A DNA stretch of 64,000 nucleotides from a virus, in the IMG/VR virus record IMGVR_UViG_3300046011_010118, positions 1 to 64,000 of that record; one strand, written 5' to 3'. Of the stretch, positions 6,751 through 14,471 are shown in pieces (position 1 is the first letter of the stretch; each line of letters starts with the position of its first letter). Position numbers and translations under genes: made by a program. Under the pieces are notes generated by a model. It had not been told where the DNA came from and did not search any database. It worked only from the letters and a program-made list of their open reading frames with translations.

Positions 6751-7123
6751 TGCTATCTTCTTCGTTTAATCGTTTTAATTCGTCTTTACCTTCTTCGCTC
6801 AATCCATAAAGTATTTCTCCAGTATCACTTATACTTATCTCTAGTAATCCTTTATCACTTAAATCTTCTAACGCTTTGTCAACCATCATTTCTACTCCTA
6901 AACGATAAGCTTCATCCATTTCTTCATCACTCAACATAAATGTTTCTTCTTTACCTATGATATAGTCTTGGTATTTTTCAACACACTTTTTCCTTATTTC
7001 AATACACCAGTATTCTACTATTAATGTATCTATTTCATTAGTATCTTTAATTTCAAGTAAGCCTTGAATTAAAATATCTGCGTAGTCATCCCCGCTTTGT
7101 ATATTGTAACCATCTAAACTCAT
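6734..7123 (-). CDS. hypothetical protein with possible winged-helix C-terminus
   Basis: 129 residues, acidic. The C-terminal half (ALEDLSDKGLLEISIS...ILYGLSEEGKDELKRL) has the helix, short hairpin, helix pattern of winged-helix proteins, but similarity is at the level of pattern only. It overlaps the following glycosyltransferase-like gene by 17 nt, suggesting coupled translation. Confidence 0.55.
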   Translation of the reverse strand: MSLDGYNIQSGDDYADILIQGLLEIKDTNEIDTLIVEYWCIEIRKKCVEKYQDYIIGKEETFMLSDEEMDEAYRLGVEMMVDKALEDLSDKGLLEISISDTGEILYGLSEEGKDELKRLNEEDSNESIK

Positions 7124-7146
7124 TGTAACTGTTTCTTATACATATG

Positions 7147-7233
7147 TTAATTCAAATGTATATAATTAATTGTTGCAAATACATTTTCCGTATCAATAGG
7201 AATGTATGCTGTGTGTTCATTTACTCTAAACAT
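7147..7233 (-). CDS. possible 28-aa peptide
   Basis: A complete short frame (MFRVNEHTAYIPIDTENVFA...) filling the gap between two genes. It lacks the usual start context. Included only because it otherwise explains the interval; weak. Confidence 0.25.
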   Translation of the reverse strand: MFRVNEHTAYIPIDTENVFATINYIHLN

Positions 7234-7242
7234 ATTGTAAGT

Positions 7243-7512
7243 TTATGATTCTGGATTTGGTTTCTCGTTTGGGGCTGGTTTGTTATTTCCAACACCTAAT
7301 CCTTCATATTTGAGGAGAGCATTTGCAACGTATAATTGCACTTTGTGAAGATATTTCATCTGCTCAATTTCACTAATCATTTTAAGACGATCTGATTCTT
7401 TAATTTTGCTTTCTTGAAGATAGTCAAGACATATCTTCTTTGCTTCGTCTAAAGTTTTTGCTTCGAAAACTTGTGTTGCAATTTGGTCGAGTGTTGATAC
7501 TAGGGGTTTCAT
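7243..7512 (-). CDS. hypothetical helical protein
   Basis: 89 residues, two or three helices (LDEAKKICLDYLQESKIKES, KYLHKVQLYVANALLKYEG) followed by a Pro/Asn-rich tail (NNKPAPNEKPNPES). Not recognised. Start context AAAAAGTTATG. Confidence 0.55.
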   Translation of the reverse strand: MKPLVSTLDQIATQVFEAKTLDEAKKICLDYLQESKIKESDRLKMISEIEQMKYLHKVQLYVANALLKYEGLGVGNNKPAPNEKPNPES

Positions 7513-7562
7513 AACTTTTTAATTTAACCTCAATTTACATTCTTAATTGGGTTTCTCCAAAT

Positions 7563-7727
7563 CTACTCTTCATACTTACTATCTAAATCAACAATATGGT
7601 TACTCCACCACTGTCTAAACTTGTTTGATTTAGGTTTATCTTCTAAGATACCTGATATGTACATTATAGAAATTATTACTCCAATAGAAAGAGCAAATAA
7701 TATAATAAGTAATTTTAATATAAACAT
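7563..7727 (-). CDS. small single-pass membrane protein, 54 aa
   Basis: Complete frame: an N-terminal hydrophobic segment (FILKLLIILFALSIGVIISI) then a soluble tail with KFRQWWSNHIVDLDSKYEE. The Trp-Trp/His tail after one membrane helix resembles small membrane proteins of other T4-like phages, as far as I can recall. It fills most of the gap between the genes at 7243-7512 and 7735-8031. Confidence 0.6.
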   Translation of the reverse strand: MFILKLLIILFALSIGVIISIMYISGILEDKPKSNKFRQWWSNHIVDLDSKYEE

Positions 7728-7734
7728 AAATTGA

Positions 7735-8031
7735 TTATTTTCTTTTTAGAAATAAATTAGCAATAAGTCCTATAACAACATATCCTATTTGTGTTACTAA
7801 ATAACCCATATAGTATGTACTTGTATTACGTGGACCAATAATGTGATAAATTCCTATTATGTAAATAAGAAAAAATAGTATTTGAAATAAAAGTAAAAAC
7901 TTTACTCTACCTTCAAAGCGATAATCGTCTTTTGTATCCCAAAATAGTTTGACTATACCTGCAGTAGCAAAAACATAGAATAGGATAAATCCTAAACTTG
8001 ATAACAATGATTTTAAATCTTTATAGTCCAT
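7735..8031 (-). CDS. small membrane protein, three predicted transmembrane segments
   Basis: 98 residues with hydrophobic segments near residues 10-28, 45-65 and 72-92 and a basic FLKRK end, suggesting a cytoplasmic C-terminus. Function unknown. It lies between two other small membrane proteins, so 7563-8297 looks like a membrane cassette. Own start context AAAAGGTTATG. Confidence 0.6.
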   Translation of the reverse strand: MDYKDLKSLLSSLGFILFYVFATAGIVKLFWDTKDDYRFEGRVKFLLLFQILFFLIYIIGIYHIIGPRNTSTYYMGYLVTQIGYVVIGLIANLFLKRK

Positions 8032-8060
8032 AACCTTTTATTTTGAATATACAACCTTTT

Positions 8061-8297
8061 TTATGGTTTCAAATCTTCTTTTTCTACTTCTATAGACATA
8101 TCAGTATCATCAATTATACCTTTCTCGTGTAATTTTTTAGCCATAACAAAACTAGTTACAGTATGTACAAACTGGTTGCTTCTGAGTTGGATTAATTCTT
8201 TTTCTACTTTGTTTAGCTTATACATGCAAATAAGAAAACCAAAAGTACTAACAACGTTATATGCTGTTTGTAAGTCAAATTGTAGAGTCATTGTCAT
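8061..8297 (-). CDS. small membrane-associated protein
   Basis: 78 residues with a hydrophobic stretch near residues 10-27 (TAYNVVSTFGFLICMYKL), a helical middle and an acidic tail (MSIEVEKEDLKP). Its start overlaps the end of the gene at 8275-8451, so the two are coupled. Confidence 0.55.
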   Translation of the reverse strand: MTMTLQFDLQTAYNVVSTFGFLICMYKLNKVEKELIQLRSNQFVHTVTSFVMAKKLHEKGIIDDTDMSIEVEKEDLKP

Positions 8298-8451
8298 TGT
8301 TTTTTAGAAATGAAGGTTTTGTCCATTCTACTTGATCAATAGTTGTATCTGGTTCTACTTCAATCCAAGCAGGAACAATATATTTCTTTTGGTCAGTTGG
8401 GCTAATAAAGAATGTGGGTGGCAAAACACCTTCGTACTTATATTTTTTCAT
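8275..8451 (-). CDS. hypothetical protein, 58 aa
   Basis: I start it at MKKYKYEGVLPPTFF because that ATG carries the AATGGTTATG context shared by this region; an upstream in-frame ATG at 8499 would add 16 residues overlapping the next gene. The protein is Pro/Tyr-rich with PPTFFISPTDQKKYIVPAW. Not recognised. Confidence 0.55.
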   Translation of the reverse strand: MKKYKYEGVLPPTFFISPTDQKKYIVPAWIEVEPDTTIDQVEWTKPSFLKNNDNDSTI

Positions 8452-8467
8452 AACCATTTGTTTTGAA

Positions 8468-8713
8468 TCAGTATTCATCATCATATTCCCCTTCATCATA
8501 GAAGTTATTCAAATCCTTCAATGATAAAATACCTTCACCCTCACTAATCAAATTGTAAATAATACCTTCATCTTCATTTTCCATAGAATAATCAATCAAT
8601 GAATCTATGTCGTTTACTCCTAATTCTTCATATGCTTCATCTAAGATATTTAACCACATATCATCATTACTCAATTGATCATGTAATTCTAATAGTTGAT
8701 CATAAATGTTCAT
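8468..8713 (-). CDS. hypothetical very acidic protein
   Basis: 81 residues, net charge strongly negative (YSMENEDEGIIYN..., ending NNFYDEGEYDDEY). Very acidic small phage proteins can mimic nucleic acid, but nothing specific supports that here. A TATATTTAT element lies about 20 nt upstream of the start. Confidence 0.55.
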   Translation of the reverse strand: MNIYDQLLELHDQLSNDDMWLNILDEAYEELGVNDIDSLIDYSMENEDEGIIYNLISEGEGILSLKDLNNFYDEGEYDDEY

Positions 8714-8749
8714 TGTTATCTTAATTTTAAATAAATATACTAAACTAAT

Positions 8750-9202
8750 TTATTCCCCAAATACCCAACTACATTCTGCAAAAGCTTTATTTGTATTTTG
8801 TTTAGCAAAATCTTCGGCTTGAATTTCATAGGGGTTCTTCCAATAACCAAATTTTTCTGTATAGTAAAAATATAACTTCATATTTTGAGTATAATGACAA
8901 TACTCATGTAATAATGAAGCTGTTAATGATTTTATTGTTTTGTTTCGTTTTAAATGTATTGTTATTAAATTATCTTCTTTAACCCAATCAGCCATATTAT
9001 CATAATTCTTAGTATTGCGTCTTAAAACATAAACACCTGGTTTGCGTTTTGGTGCTTTATACCTGTATATTTTGAATTTGATTTTTTTATGATAAGGGGT
9101 ATGATACTCCTTATGTAATAGGTTAAGTACTTCTTTAATATAAGCCAATAATACTTTTCGAGATAAGTTTCGAGTACGAGTATATAGGGATATATTGCTC
9201 AT
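8750..9202 (-). CDS. SprT/ImmA-like zinc metallopeptidase
   Basis: 150 residues. The zincin motif HEYCH near residue 95 (SLLHEYCHYTQNMK) gives HExxH, and YEIQAEDFAKQN about 25 residues on supplies a candidate third ligand Glu. The N-terminal half is basic (YHKKIKFKIYRYKAPKRKPG). Size and motif match SprT-like and IrrE/ImmA-like domains, which phages often carry. Substrate unknown. Monocistronic-looking. Confidence 0.6.
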   Translation of the reverse strand: MSNISLYTRTRNLSRKVLLAYIKEVLNLLHKEYHTPYHKKIKFKIYRYKAPKRKPGVYVLRRNTKNYDNMADWVKEDNLITIHLKRNKTIKSLTASLLHEYCHYTQNMKLYFYYTEKFGYWKNPYEIQAEDFAKQNTNKAFAECSWVFGE

Positions 9203-9286
9203 AGAAGAGGGGGATTTCGTATCTAAATATACGACTGAAATCTCACCCTTCCAAAAATGTAAAAGAACTTTTTAAATCGTTATGTT

Positions 9287-9430
9287 CTAGTTCTGTTCTG
9301 TTTTTAGCTCGTTATATTCCTCTTCATCATGTTGCTGTTTCAACCATTCTTCATAACGATAATCAGCATCAATTGTATCAGGCCATAAATCAGCATATCT
9401 ATCTGTTATCAATTCTTTAATTTTACTCAT
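9287..9430 (-). CDS. hypothetical small acidic protein, 47 aa
   Basis: Complete frame beginning MSKIKELITDRYADLWPD and ending in a Glu/Gln-rich tail (WLKQQHDEEEYNELKTEQN). Its start follows the stop of the 9432-9656 gene directly, indicating a two-gene unit. Not recognised. Confidence 0.5.
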   Translation of the reverse strand: MSKIKELITDRYADLWPDTIDADYRYEEWLKQQHDEEEYNELKTEQN

Positions 9431-9431
9431 A

Positions 9432-9656
9432 TTATTCTCCAATTGTAACGTCAAAACGAATGTGAGCTAATACTAATTTTTCTTTACCTAATTCAAAGAC
9501 TTTGATTTGCTCAATCTCGTCTCCTTCCAGTTCCTCGATATCAATATATTCTTGAATTGCTTCGATAACTTGCTCGCGAGTTCCTGTTGCAATAAATTCA
9601 TTTTGATAATCATCAAAAGCGATGTAATTGGGTGGGAGTGTTTTTTTCTTTGACAT
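9432..9656 (-). CDS. hypothetical protein
   Basis: 74 residues: basic start (MSKKKTLPPNYIAFDDYQNE), helix (REQVIEAIQEYIDIEEL), C-terminal strand pair. Not recognised. It lies immediately downstream of the strong terminator at 9692-9715 and has its own AAAAGTTATG start. Confidence 0.55.
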   Translation of the reverse strand: MSKKKTLPPNYIAFDDYQNEFIATGTREQVIEAIQEYIDIEELEGDEIEQIKVFELGKEKLVLAHIRFDVTIGE

Positions 9657-9691
9657 AACTTTTATTTTTTGTTTACAATAAATTTAAAAAT

Positions 9692-9715
9692 GGGAGCTTG
9701 GTTTCCCAAGCTCCC
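9692..9715 (-). terminator. strong rho-independent terminator
   Basis: Perfect 10-bp hairpin GGGAGCTTGG/CCAAGCTCCC with a 4-nt loop, followed on the minus strand by ATTTTTAAATTT. It sits just beyond the DUF932 gene at 9732-10523. Confidence 0.85.
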
Positions 9716-9731
9716 GGTAACAACACAACTA

Positions 9732-10523
9732 TTAACTGGCAAATCCTTCAGCCAACTGCCATAACTCACCATTGAATTGCATGTCAGCTGTAAAATTCTT
9801 AAGTGCTCTTACTTTACGTGTTTTCTTCCCATTATTGTAACTAAGACCACCATTAACTAATTTTTCCTGAATACGATTAAATACTGTCCATAAATTGGAT
9901 CCTTTATCTTGATCACGTTCAGCAGCTACTAGTTCTACTAGTTCAACTGATGTTTTCTTTCCTTTCCAACGCAGTGCAACTGCTTTAGTTGCAAATTCTT
10001 CTATTTGTGCTTCAGATAGTTCTGTACTTCTGAATGTATTAATTTTTTGAACCAATTTAGGTAATGTGTCAATCATATTGCGAACTTGCTCACGCAATGC
10101 CTCAAATGTATATCCCATGTGACGAATAGATACATTACTAAATTCAGAATCAGCAATTACAAGTCCATTTGAACAAACTAAACGATACAATCCAACTCTC
10201 AAATGAAATGCATTTTTTCCATCATGACTATTAGTCAATAGCAATTCAGGAAATACATCATCACCATCATTTCCTTTAATCATAATGTTTTGATTTTGGA
10301 AACGAATAATGTGTTTTTGGTAACCTTTACCCTTACGTGCTCTAACTTCTTGAGCACTCACTGGTGTCCAACCTAATTCAATCATGTCTTCAATTACTTG
10401 AGACGTTGGAATGTGAGTGTAGTTGTTTGATACATTAGGTGCTGATGCAAGTGTAAATGCACTTGAACACACATCTTGGATGTCTTGCAAACTCATTGGT
10501 TCGCGTTTGTTTGTAATTGTCAT
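9732..10523 (-). CDS. DUF932 phage/plasmid-like protein
   Basis: 263 residues. The pattern TSQVIEDMIELGWTPVSAQE, then HIIRFQNQN, LLLTNSHDGKNAFHLRVGLYRLVCSNGLVI and a helical C-terminal half matches the DUF932 family common in phages and plasmids. Its function is not firmly known; it is usually found among early or DNA-metabolism genes. Monocistronic: its own AAAAAGGTTATG start and a strong terminator downstream. Confidence 0.8.
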   Translation of the reverse strand: MTITNKREPMSLQDIQDVCSSAFTLASAPNVSNNYTHIPTSQVIEDMIELGWTPVSAQEVRARKGKGYQKHIIRFQNQNIMIKGNDGDDVFPELLLTNSHDGKNAFHLRVGLYRLVCSNGLVIADSEFSNVSIRHMGYTFEALREQVRNMIDTLPKLVQKINTFRSTELSEAQIEEFATKAVALRWKGKKTSVELVELVAAERDQDKGSNLWTVFNRIQEKLVNGGLSYNNGKKTRKVRALKNFTADMQFNGELWQLAEGFAS

Positions 10524-10547
10524 AACCTTTTTATTTTAAATGTACAA

Positions 10548-11246
10548 TTAAATAAACGGGTTTCCAAGTTTTTTCCATTCATAATACTTTTCTATTGATG
10601 TTGGTCCTTGATCTCCATCTATATTATCGTATCTATCTAATAAATAATAATCATTCATCCCACATCCCGAATAACATTCATTTTCATCTATGAAATGTAT
10701 ATTTTCTTCTCCTATTCTTTTCTTTAAAGGTAAATATACTTGATCATGGAAGTGACCTTTGTTGGTTGGATTAGTGGGGTCTAGAAATGATTCTTTAAAG
10801 GTGCTTAACATATGTTTAGGAAACACATACAAATTATCACAGGTAAAACCTCTTCCATCGTAAAAGTGGTTTTTTTCTCTAAATAAAAAGTTAAATTTGT
10901 TGTAGTCTATATTTAAAGAAGATAATGAATTAAAAAATATAATATCAAATCTAGTAATTATCACTAAGTCCAAATCTTCATTTTCCATTACATTTACTAA
11001 ATATATTAATTTATTTAATATACGAAATTCAGTATGTATAAAAGGAACAAGTTTAGTATCTACATATTTCTTAGGATTGTAAAAATCAAGCAGTTCTTGA
11101 GTTATATCTTCTGTTGATAAGTAGAGATTAACTTCATGACCTGACCAACAGTTAATTACTTTATTTTTTATTTCATCTTTAGTTCGTCTCCAATCTCTAT
11201 TTCTAAAACCAGATGATAATCCTACTAGTCCAATTCCTATTTTCAT
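10548..11246 (-). CDS. glycosyltransferase-like protein (GT-A-type)
   Basis: 232 residues. The order KIGIGLVGLSSGFRN, HEVNLYLSTED, then LDLVIITRFDIIF near residue 100 resembles GT-A-like proteins in which RxD replaces DxD. FREKNHF, CDNLYVFPK and FHDQVYLPL follow as likely acceptor-side elements. Assignment to a numbered family is not possible by eye. It stands apart from the main glycan operons but belongs to the same theme. It follows 11250-11447 by 3 nt. Confidence 0.5.
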   Translation of the reverse strand: MKIGIGLVGLSSGFRNRDWRRTKDEIKNKVINCWSGHEVNLYLSTEDITQELLDFYNPKKYVDTKLVPFIHTEFRILNKLIYLVNVMENEDLDLVIITRFDIIFFNSLSSLNIDYNKFNFLFREKNHFYDGRGFTCDNLYVFPKHMLSTFKESFLDPTNPTNKGHFHDQVYLPLKKRIGEENIHFIDENECYSGCGMNDYYLLDRYDNIDGDQGPTSIEKYYEWKKLGNPFI

Positions 11247-11249
11247 CTA

Positions 11250-11447
11250 TTATTTGTTCTTATTTTCCCTAATTATCCTAAGTGCTTTATTTAAATATAA
11301 AATAGCATCCATATGTTCCTCTAAAGCATGTTGTAAATAATCTTCTAAATCTAGATCAGTACGATCTAAATCTACACCATATTTTTCTTTACCTTTTGTT
11401 GCTCTGTACTCGAATTTTTCAATTATTTCTTTTACTATACTATCCAT
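11250..11447 (-). CDS. small MazG-like / phage helical protein
   Basis: 65 residues: KFEYRATKGKEKYGVDLDRTDL followed by EDYLQHALEEHMDAILYLNKAL. The KYGxxLDRxDLxxxDYLQHAxEExMDAxLYL pattern is common in phages, and the acidic EExMD helix resembles MazG-type NTP pyrophosphohydrolases. If active it would act on nucleotides, in keeping with ThyX nearby, but one domain this short may be only a relative. Confidence 0.55.
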   Translation of the reverse strand: MDSIVKEIIEKFEYRATKGKEKYGVDLDRTDLDLEDYLQHALEEHMDAILYLNKALRIIRENKNK

Positions 11448-11475
11448 AGGTTTAATTTATATAAAGGTAAGAAAA

Positions 11476-11497
11476 GGAGTTTGGTTATCCAAACTCC
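11476..11497 (-). terminator. rho-independent terminator
   Basis: Perfect 9-bp hairpin GGAGTTTGG/CCAAACTCC, loop of 4, followed on the minus strand by TTTTCTTACC. It ends the unit that runs 12796 to 11520 and precedes the promoter-like sequence of the 11250-11447 gene. Confidence 0.8.
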
Positions 11498-11519
11498 ATT
11501 TTCTACTTGCATGGGTGGG

Positions 11520-11726
11520 TCAATATTTTACAAACTTACTAAATGCCATTTTTTCACCTTCTGTTCTAGGTTTTGATTCAATTCTTACATTTACCTGTGG
11601 TTTACGTCCCCTTGGTTTTGATTGTTTTTCTTCAGGTTCTTCCCATCTCCAATTAGCTACTTTTTTACGAAATGCTACTCTAGCTCTCTCTAAACTACCA
11701 TTGTCCTTAGGATAAACAGGCATCAT
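11520..11726 (-). CDS. small basic protein with AT-hook-like core
   Basis: 68 residues, basic, with KPRGRKPQVNVRIESKPR in the middle, an RGRKP AT-hook-like core like those in the 258-509 protein. The start overlaps the preceding stop as ATGA, so translation is coupled to 11723-11914. DNA binding is inferred from the motif only. Confidence 0.55.
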   Translation of the reverse strand: MMPVYPKDNGSLERARVAFRKKVANWRWEEPEEKQSKPRGRKPQVNVRIESKPRTEGEKMAFSKFVKY

Positions 11727-11914
11727 ATAAATTCAATTAATAGTTCACCATGATACATTCTTTGTAAAGCATCTAATTTACACATGTGATCAAATGGTTT
11801 GGCTTCATTTATGTTGAGTGACCATTGAGGTACACCACCATACTTTAAACCAGTAAAAAATCCATATTCACTAAATATAACAAATTCTTTTGAGACTCCC
11901 TTTTTACTTTTCAT
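11723..11914 (-). CDS. hypothetical protein
   Basis: 63 residues with a Lys-rich start, aromatic middle (EYGFFTGLKYGGVPQWSLN) and Cys/Met/His-containing helix. Not recognised. ATGA overlaps with both neighbours. Confidence 0.5.
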   Translation of the reverse strand: MKSKKGVSKEFVIFSEYGFFTGLKYGGVPQWSLNINEAKPFDHMCKLDALQRMYHGELLIEFI

Positions 11915-12531
11915 TGCTCTGGTACTAATCTGTTTAATTCTTCTTTTAGTGAATCTATAGTGTAACCACTATGAAACTTAGTGCTAGGATCCAATCTTTT
12001 AATTTGTTCTGCTAAGTCCTCTTTATGTCCTTCCCTGTAGAACTTATCTTCAATGGCATCAGCTAGATCATTCATTTGCTCGCTACCCCAAACTGATATT
12101 CTTAGATCATACCATTCCCATTTGGTTTTATAGTCTACGAGTGTGTAGCCTTTAGTTATTTTTCTTTTAAGATTACTTAAAGATCTATTCCTTACTCTTA
12201 CTATAGAGTTATCATCACCAAATAGATGTAGAAAACGTAATACAAATCTAGGACACCACCAAGGTCTTGCTTTGTAGTCCATAAATATAACAAGTGGTTC
12301 CATTGCTTTAAATATTGAATCATTTTCTTTCCAAGGTACTGAACCTAGATATCCATACTTCTCGTGGAAAGTTTTAGGAAAGAATACAGCTCTAACGTCA
12401 TCCCAATTAACGTCTCTAGTATGAATCATTCCTTTTTTTCTACCTTTCCAAAAGGGAAGACTCTTTAGAAAATCGATTGTCCTCTCTTTGAAAGGCTTTG
12501 GTGTATAGAATTTACTCTTTTTCAAAGTCAC
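11911..12531 (-). CDS. conserved phage hypothetical protein
   Basis: 206 residues, basic and aromatic (PFWKGRKKGMIHTRDVNWDDVRAVFFPK, ARPWWCPRFVLRFLHLFGDD). Not recognised. It overlaps the upstream gene by 20 nt and the downstream gene by 4 nt in a compact four-gene unit. Confidence 0.55.
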   Translation of the reverse strand: MTLKKSKFYTPKPFKERTIDFLKSLPFWKGRKKGMIHTRDVNWDDVRAVFFPKTFHEKYGYLGSVPWKENDSIFKAMEPLVIFMDYKARPWWCPRFVLRFLHLFGDDNSIVRVRNRSLSNLKRKITKGYTLVDYKTKWEWYDLRISVWGSEQMNDLADAIEDKFYREGHKEDLAEQIKRLDPSTKFHSGYTIDSLKEELNRLVPEQ

Positions 12532-12796
12532 TAAATTTAAGTCCCCACATTAACGAACACATTGCTGCTTCTCGTTTTGCTATTTTAGAGAACATTTTAC
12601 AATCTTTTTTAAAATATTCTATCATCCATTTTTGCCATTCATCATTTTGAGCTACAGTCATTGTCCATTCCTGATACCAAGCATCTTTACGTCCTACTAC
12701 TTGCTCATAAGTAACGTCATGTCCTGCGATTTCAAACATTTTATTAATTATTGTTTGCACTATTTCTTCCTTTGATGGTCTTTTTTTTCGTGCCAT
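12512..12796 (-). CDS. conserved phage hypothetical protein
   Basis: 94 residues, MARKKRPSKEEIVQTIINKM then FEIAGHDVTYEQVVGRKDAW and a Trp/Met-rich helical end. I recognise the general form from other T4-like phages, where it has no function assigned. It starts one base after the metallophosphoesterase gene ends. Confidence 0.6.
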   Translation of the reverse strand: MARKKRPSKEEIVQTIINKMFEIAGHDVTYEQVVGRKDAWYQEWTMTVAQNDEWQKWMIEYFKKDCKMFSKIAKREAAMCSLMWGLKFSDFEKE

Positions 12797-12797
12797 A

Positions 12798-13535
12798 TTA
12801 TCTTACTTTACCTGTTGTAATAACATTATCATTAATGATAAGATATTCTCCACTGGTTTCCAAAGTATCTATAAAGAAATATTTTAATCCGTTTGTTTTG
12901 CCATGAATATCTATTTGGTTTTGTGCTGTATGTCCTGCTATTTGAATTATTTCTTTGCGTAATGTATTTCTATTAGCTGATTTTAGTGAGCGGGGTCTAA
13001 TCCAGATTGGTGATTGTTCTTCATTATCACCATATGGATCTAAATAACTTATATTAGTGGCACTTCCAAAACTAAATGTTAATGGTTTATATTTAAATAA
13101 TTCATTTAAATCATCAACTATAGTTTCTGTTTTCCATCCATTAGTTCCAAATACACTATCCATAAATTTACTACTAACACCAGCATGGCTAAATAGAAAA
13201 TCATCAAATTGATATGCCATTTGTAAATGTTCTCTATTAGCATCTAATACAGGACGAATTTGATAACTAAACATTGCTTGATAACCAGATGTGCCTGTAT
13301 CACCTACTTCAGGGAAATAATGATGATCGTGATTACCAATCAACATTATAACTTCCTTACCACTTGTTTTTTTATACTCAATGATATCAAGGAAATTATT
13401 TAATTGTTCTTCTCCCTTAATGTTAAATGAATCGAAATAGTCACCAATGAATATAACCCTATCAGGATTATCTTGATGTACTGCTAATTTCCAGTTAGAG
13501 CGGCCATGTGTATCACCTAACACTATTGTTTTCAT
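12798..13535 (-). CDS. calcineurin-like metallophosphoesterase
   Basis: 245 residues with the ordered motifs of the metallophosphoesterase superfamily: GDTHG near residue 7, GDYFDS near residue 31, GNHDHH near residue 66, SHAG near 115 and GHT near 200, which supply the two-metal site. Relatives include bacterial Ser/Thr phosphatases and diadenosine tetraphosphatases. Substrate unknown. A second, different phosphoesterase lies at 14464-15120, with ThyX between them. Own AAGGTTATG start. Confidence 0.85.
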   Translation of the reverse strand: MKTIVLGDTHGRSNWKLAVHQDNPDRVIFIGDYFDSFNIKGEEQLNNFLDIIEYKKTSGKEVIMLIGNHDHHYFPEVGDTGTSGYQAMFSYQIRPVLDANREHLQMAYQFDDFLFSHAGVSSKFMDSVFGTNGWKTETIVDDLNELFKYKPLTFSFGSATNISYLDPYGDNEEQSPIWIRPRSLKSANRNTLRKEIIQIAGHTAQNQIDIHGKTNGLKYFFIDTLETSGEYLIINDNVITTGKVR

Positions 13536-13563
13536 AACCTTAATTTAATTAATTAGTTTGAGT

Positions 13564-13800
13564 TTACCAAACTTTCCACCAAGGCTTTTTAGGTGGTGGT
13601 GGAGGTGTTTGCTTTGGATCTGTTACTTTAAGAACACGGTCCAAGAATAAGGAAGCGTTTTTATGTATTATGTGTTTATTCTGTTCATTTAAACCAGATA
13701 TGTTTATATTGATTTGAACAGGAACTTGAACCTTAGATGCTTCAAACGTAGTTTGAATTATAAAGTATTCTTTACCATTTCGTGTAACAAAGTGCATCAT
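13564..13800 (-). CDS. hypothetical protein with poly-Pro/Trp tail
   Basis: 78 residues: a beta-rich body (MMHFVTRNGKEYFIIQTTF, VPVQININISG) and a striking tail with TPPPPPKKPWWKVW. Such Pro-Trp tails may be interaction handles. Not recognised. ATATTTAT lies about 5 nt upstream of its start. Confidence 0.5.
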   Translation of the reverse strand: MMHFVTRNGKEYFIIQTTFEASKVQVPVQININISGLNEQNKHIIHKNASLFLDRVLKVTDPKQTPPPPPKKPWWKVW

Positions 13801-13820
13801 ATTAATAAATATAACACTTT

Positions 13821-14471
13821 TTACAGGTTGAATGCTTCAATTGTTTCTTTAAATGGATTACCTTCTATTTGCTTAACTAAATCGAGCATATCTTGAGCTA
13901 GTTGTCTTACTTCAACTTGAGCATGCTCGCTATTTCTTAATTGTTGGAAATGATAAAACGAACGCCAGTTAAACATTACATCCATTGTAATTTGACTATT
14001 GAATGTTTTAAAGAAGCGAGCTGATTCCTTAGCACGTTTACGGCCTAATACTGGTGTTAGATCTTCTAAACACTTGTGGTATAATTGATTGCCATACCTA
14101 GTATATTCATCTAATATATCAGCCCAATTTTTTCTTTGTAGATGTTCCATACTGCAAGGAATATCAGGCCAATCATTAGGAATATAGTATTTATCTTCTT
14201 TCAATTCCTTATAACGAGCGCTCTCACCATTAACTGAAACACCAATACGATGTTTAATTAAATGGATATGAGTTGCTTGATCCACTGTTACTAGAAAATG
14301 TAATGATGATTTTTCAAATGGTGTATGATGTCCTTCACTTGCTAACATTTTAAGTAGCTTACCTACCCTAGCTTTCTTCTCATCAGTAATATCTCTAGAT
14401 GTTGATGTCCAAGCTGATTGGGCATGTATTAGATCTGAACCGTAATGTCCTAATAATTCTACTTTATTCAT
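13821..14471 (-). CDS. thyX: flavin-dependent thymidylate synthase
   Basis: 216 residues. ThyX makes dTMP from dUMP using FAD, NADPH and methylene-tetrahydrofolate. The N-terminus VELLGHYGSDL, TPFEKSSLHFLV near residue 55 and the signature KHRIGVSVNGESARY near residues 78-92 identify it. The usual signature is RHR-x7-S; here the first Arg is Lys and the spacer is one residue longer, a form I believe occurs in other phage and bacterial ThyX. FNWRSFYHFQQLR near 165 supplies later active-site residues. It overlaps the 14464-15120 gene by 8 nt. With the dCTP deaminase-like protein (54536-55054) it forms a dTMP-supply route. Confidence 0.92.
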   Translation of the reverse strand: MNKVELLGHYGSDLIHAQSAWTSTSRDITDEKKARVGKLLKMLASEGHHTPFEKSSLHFLVTVDQATHIHLIKHRIGVSVNGESARYKELKEDKYYIPNDWPDIPCSMEHLQRKNWADILDEYTRYGNQLYHKCLEDLTPVLGRKRAKESARFFKTFNSQITMDVMFNWRSFYHFQQLRNSEHAQVEVRQLAQDMLDLVKQIEGNPFKETIEAFNL

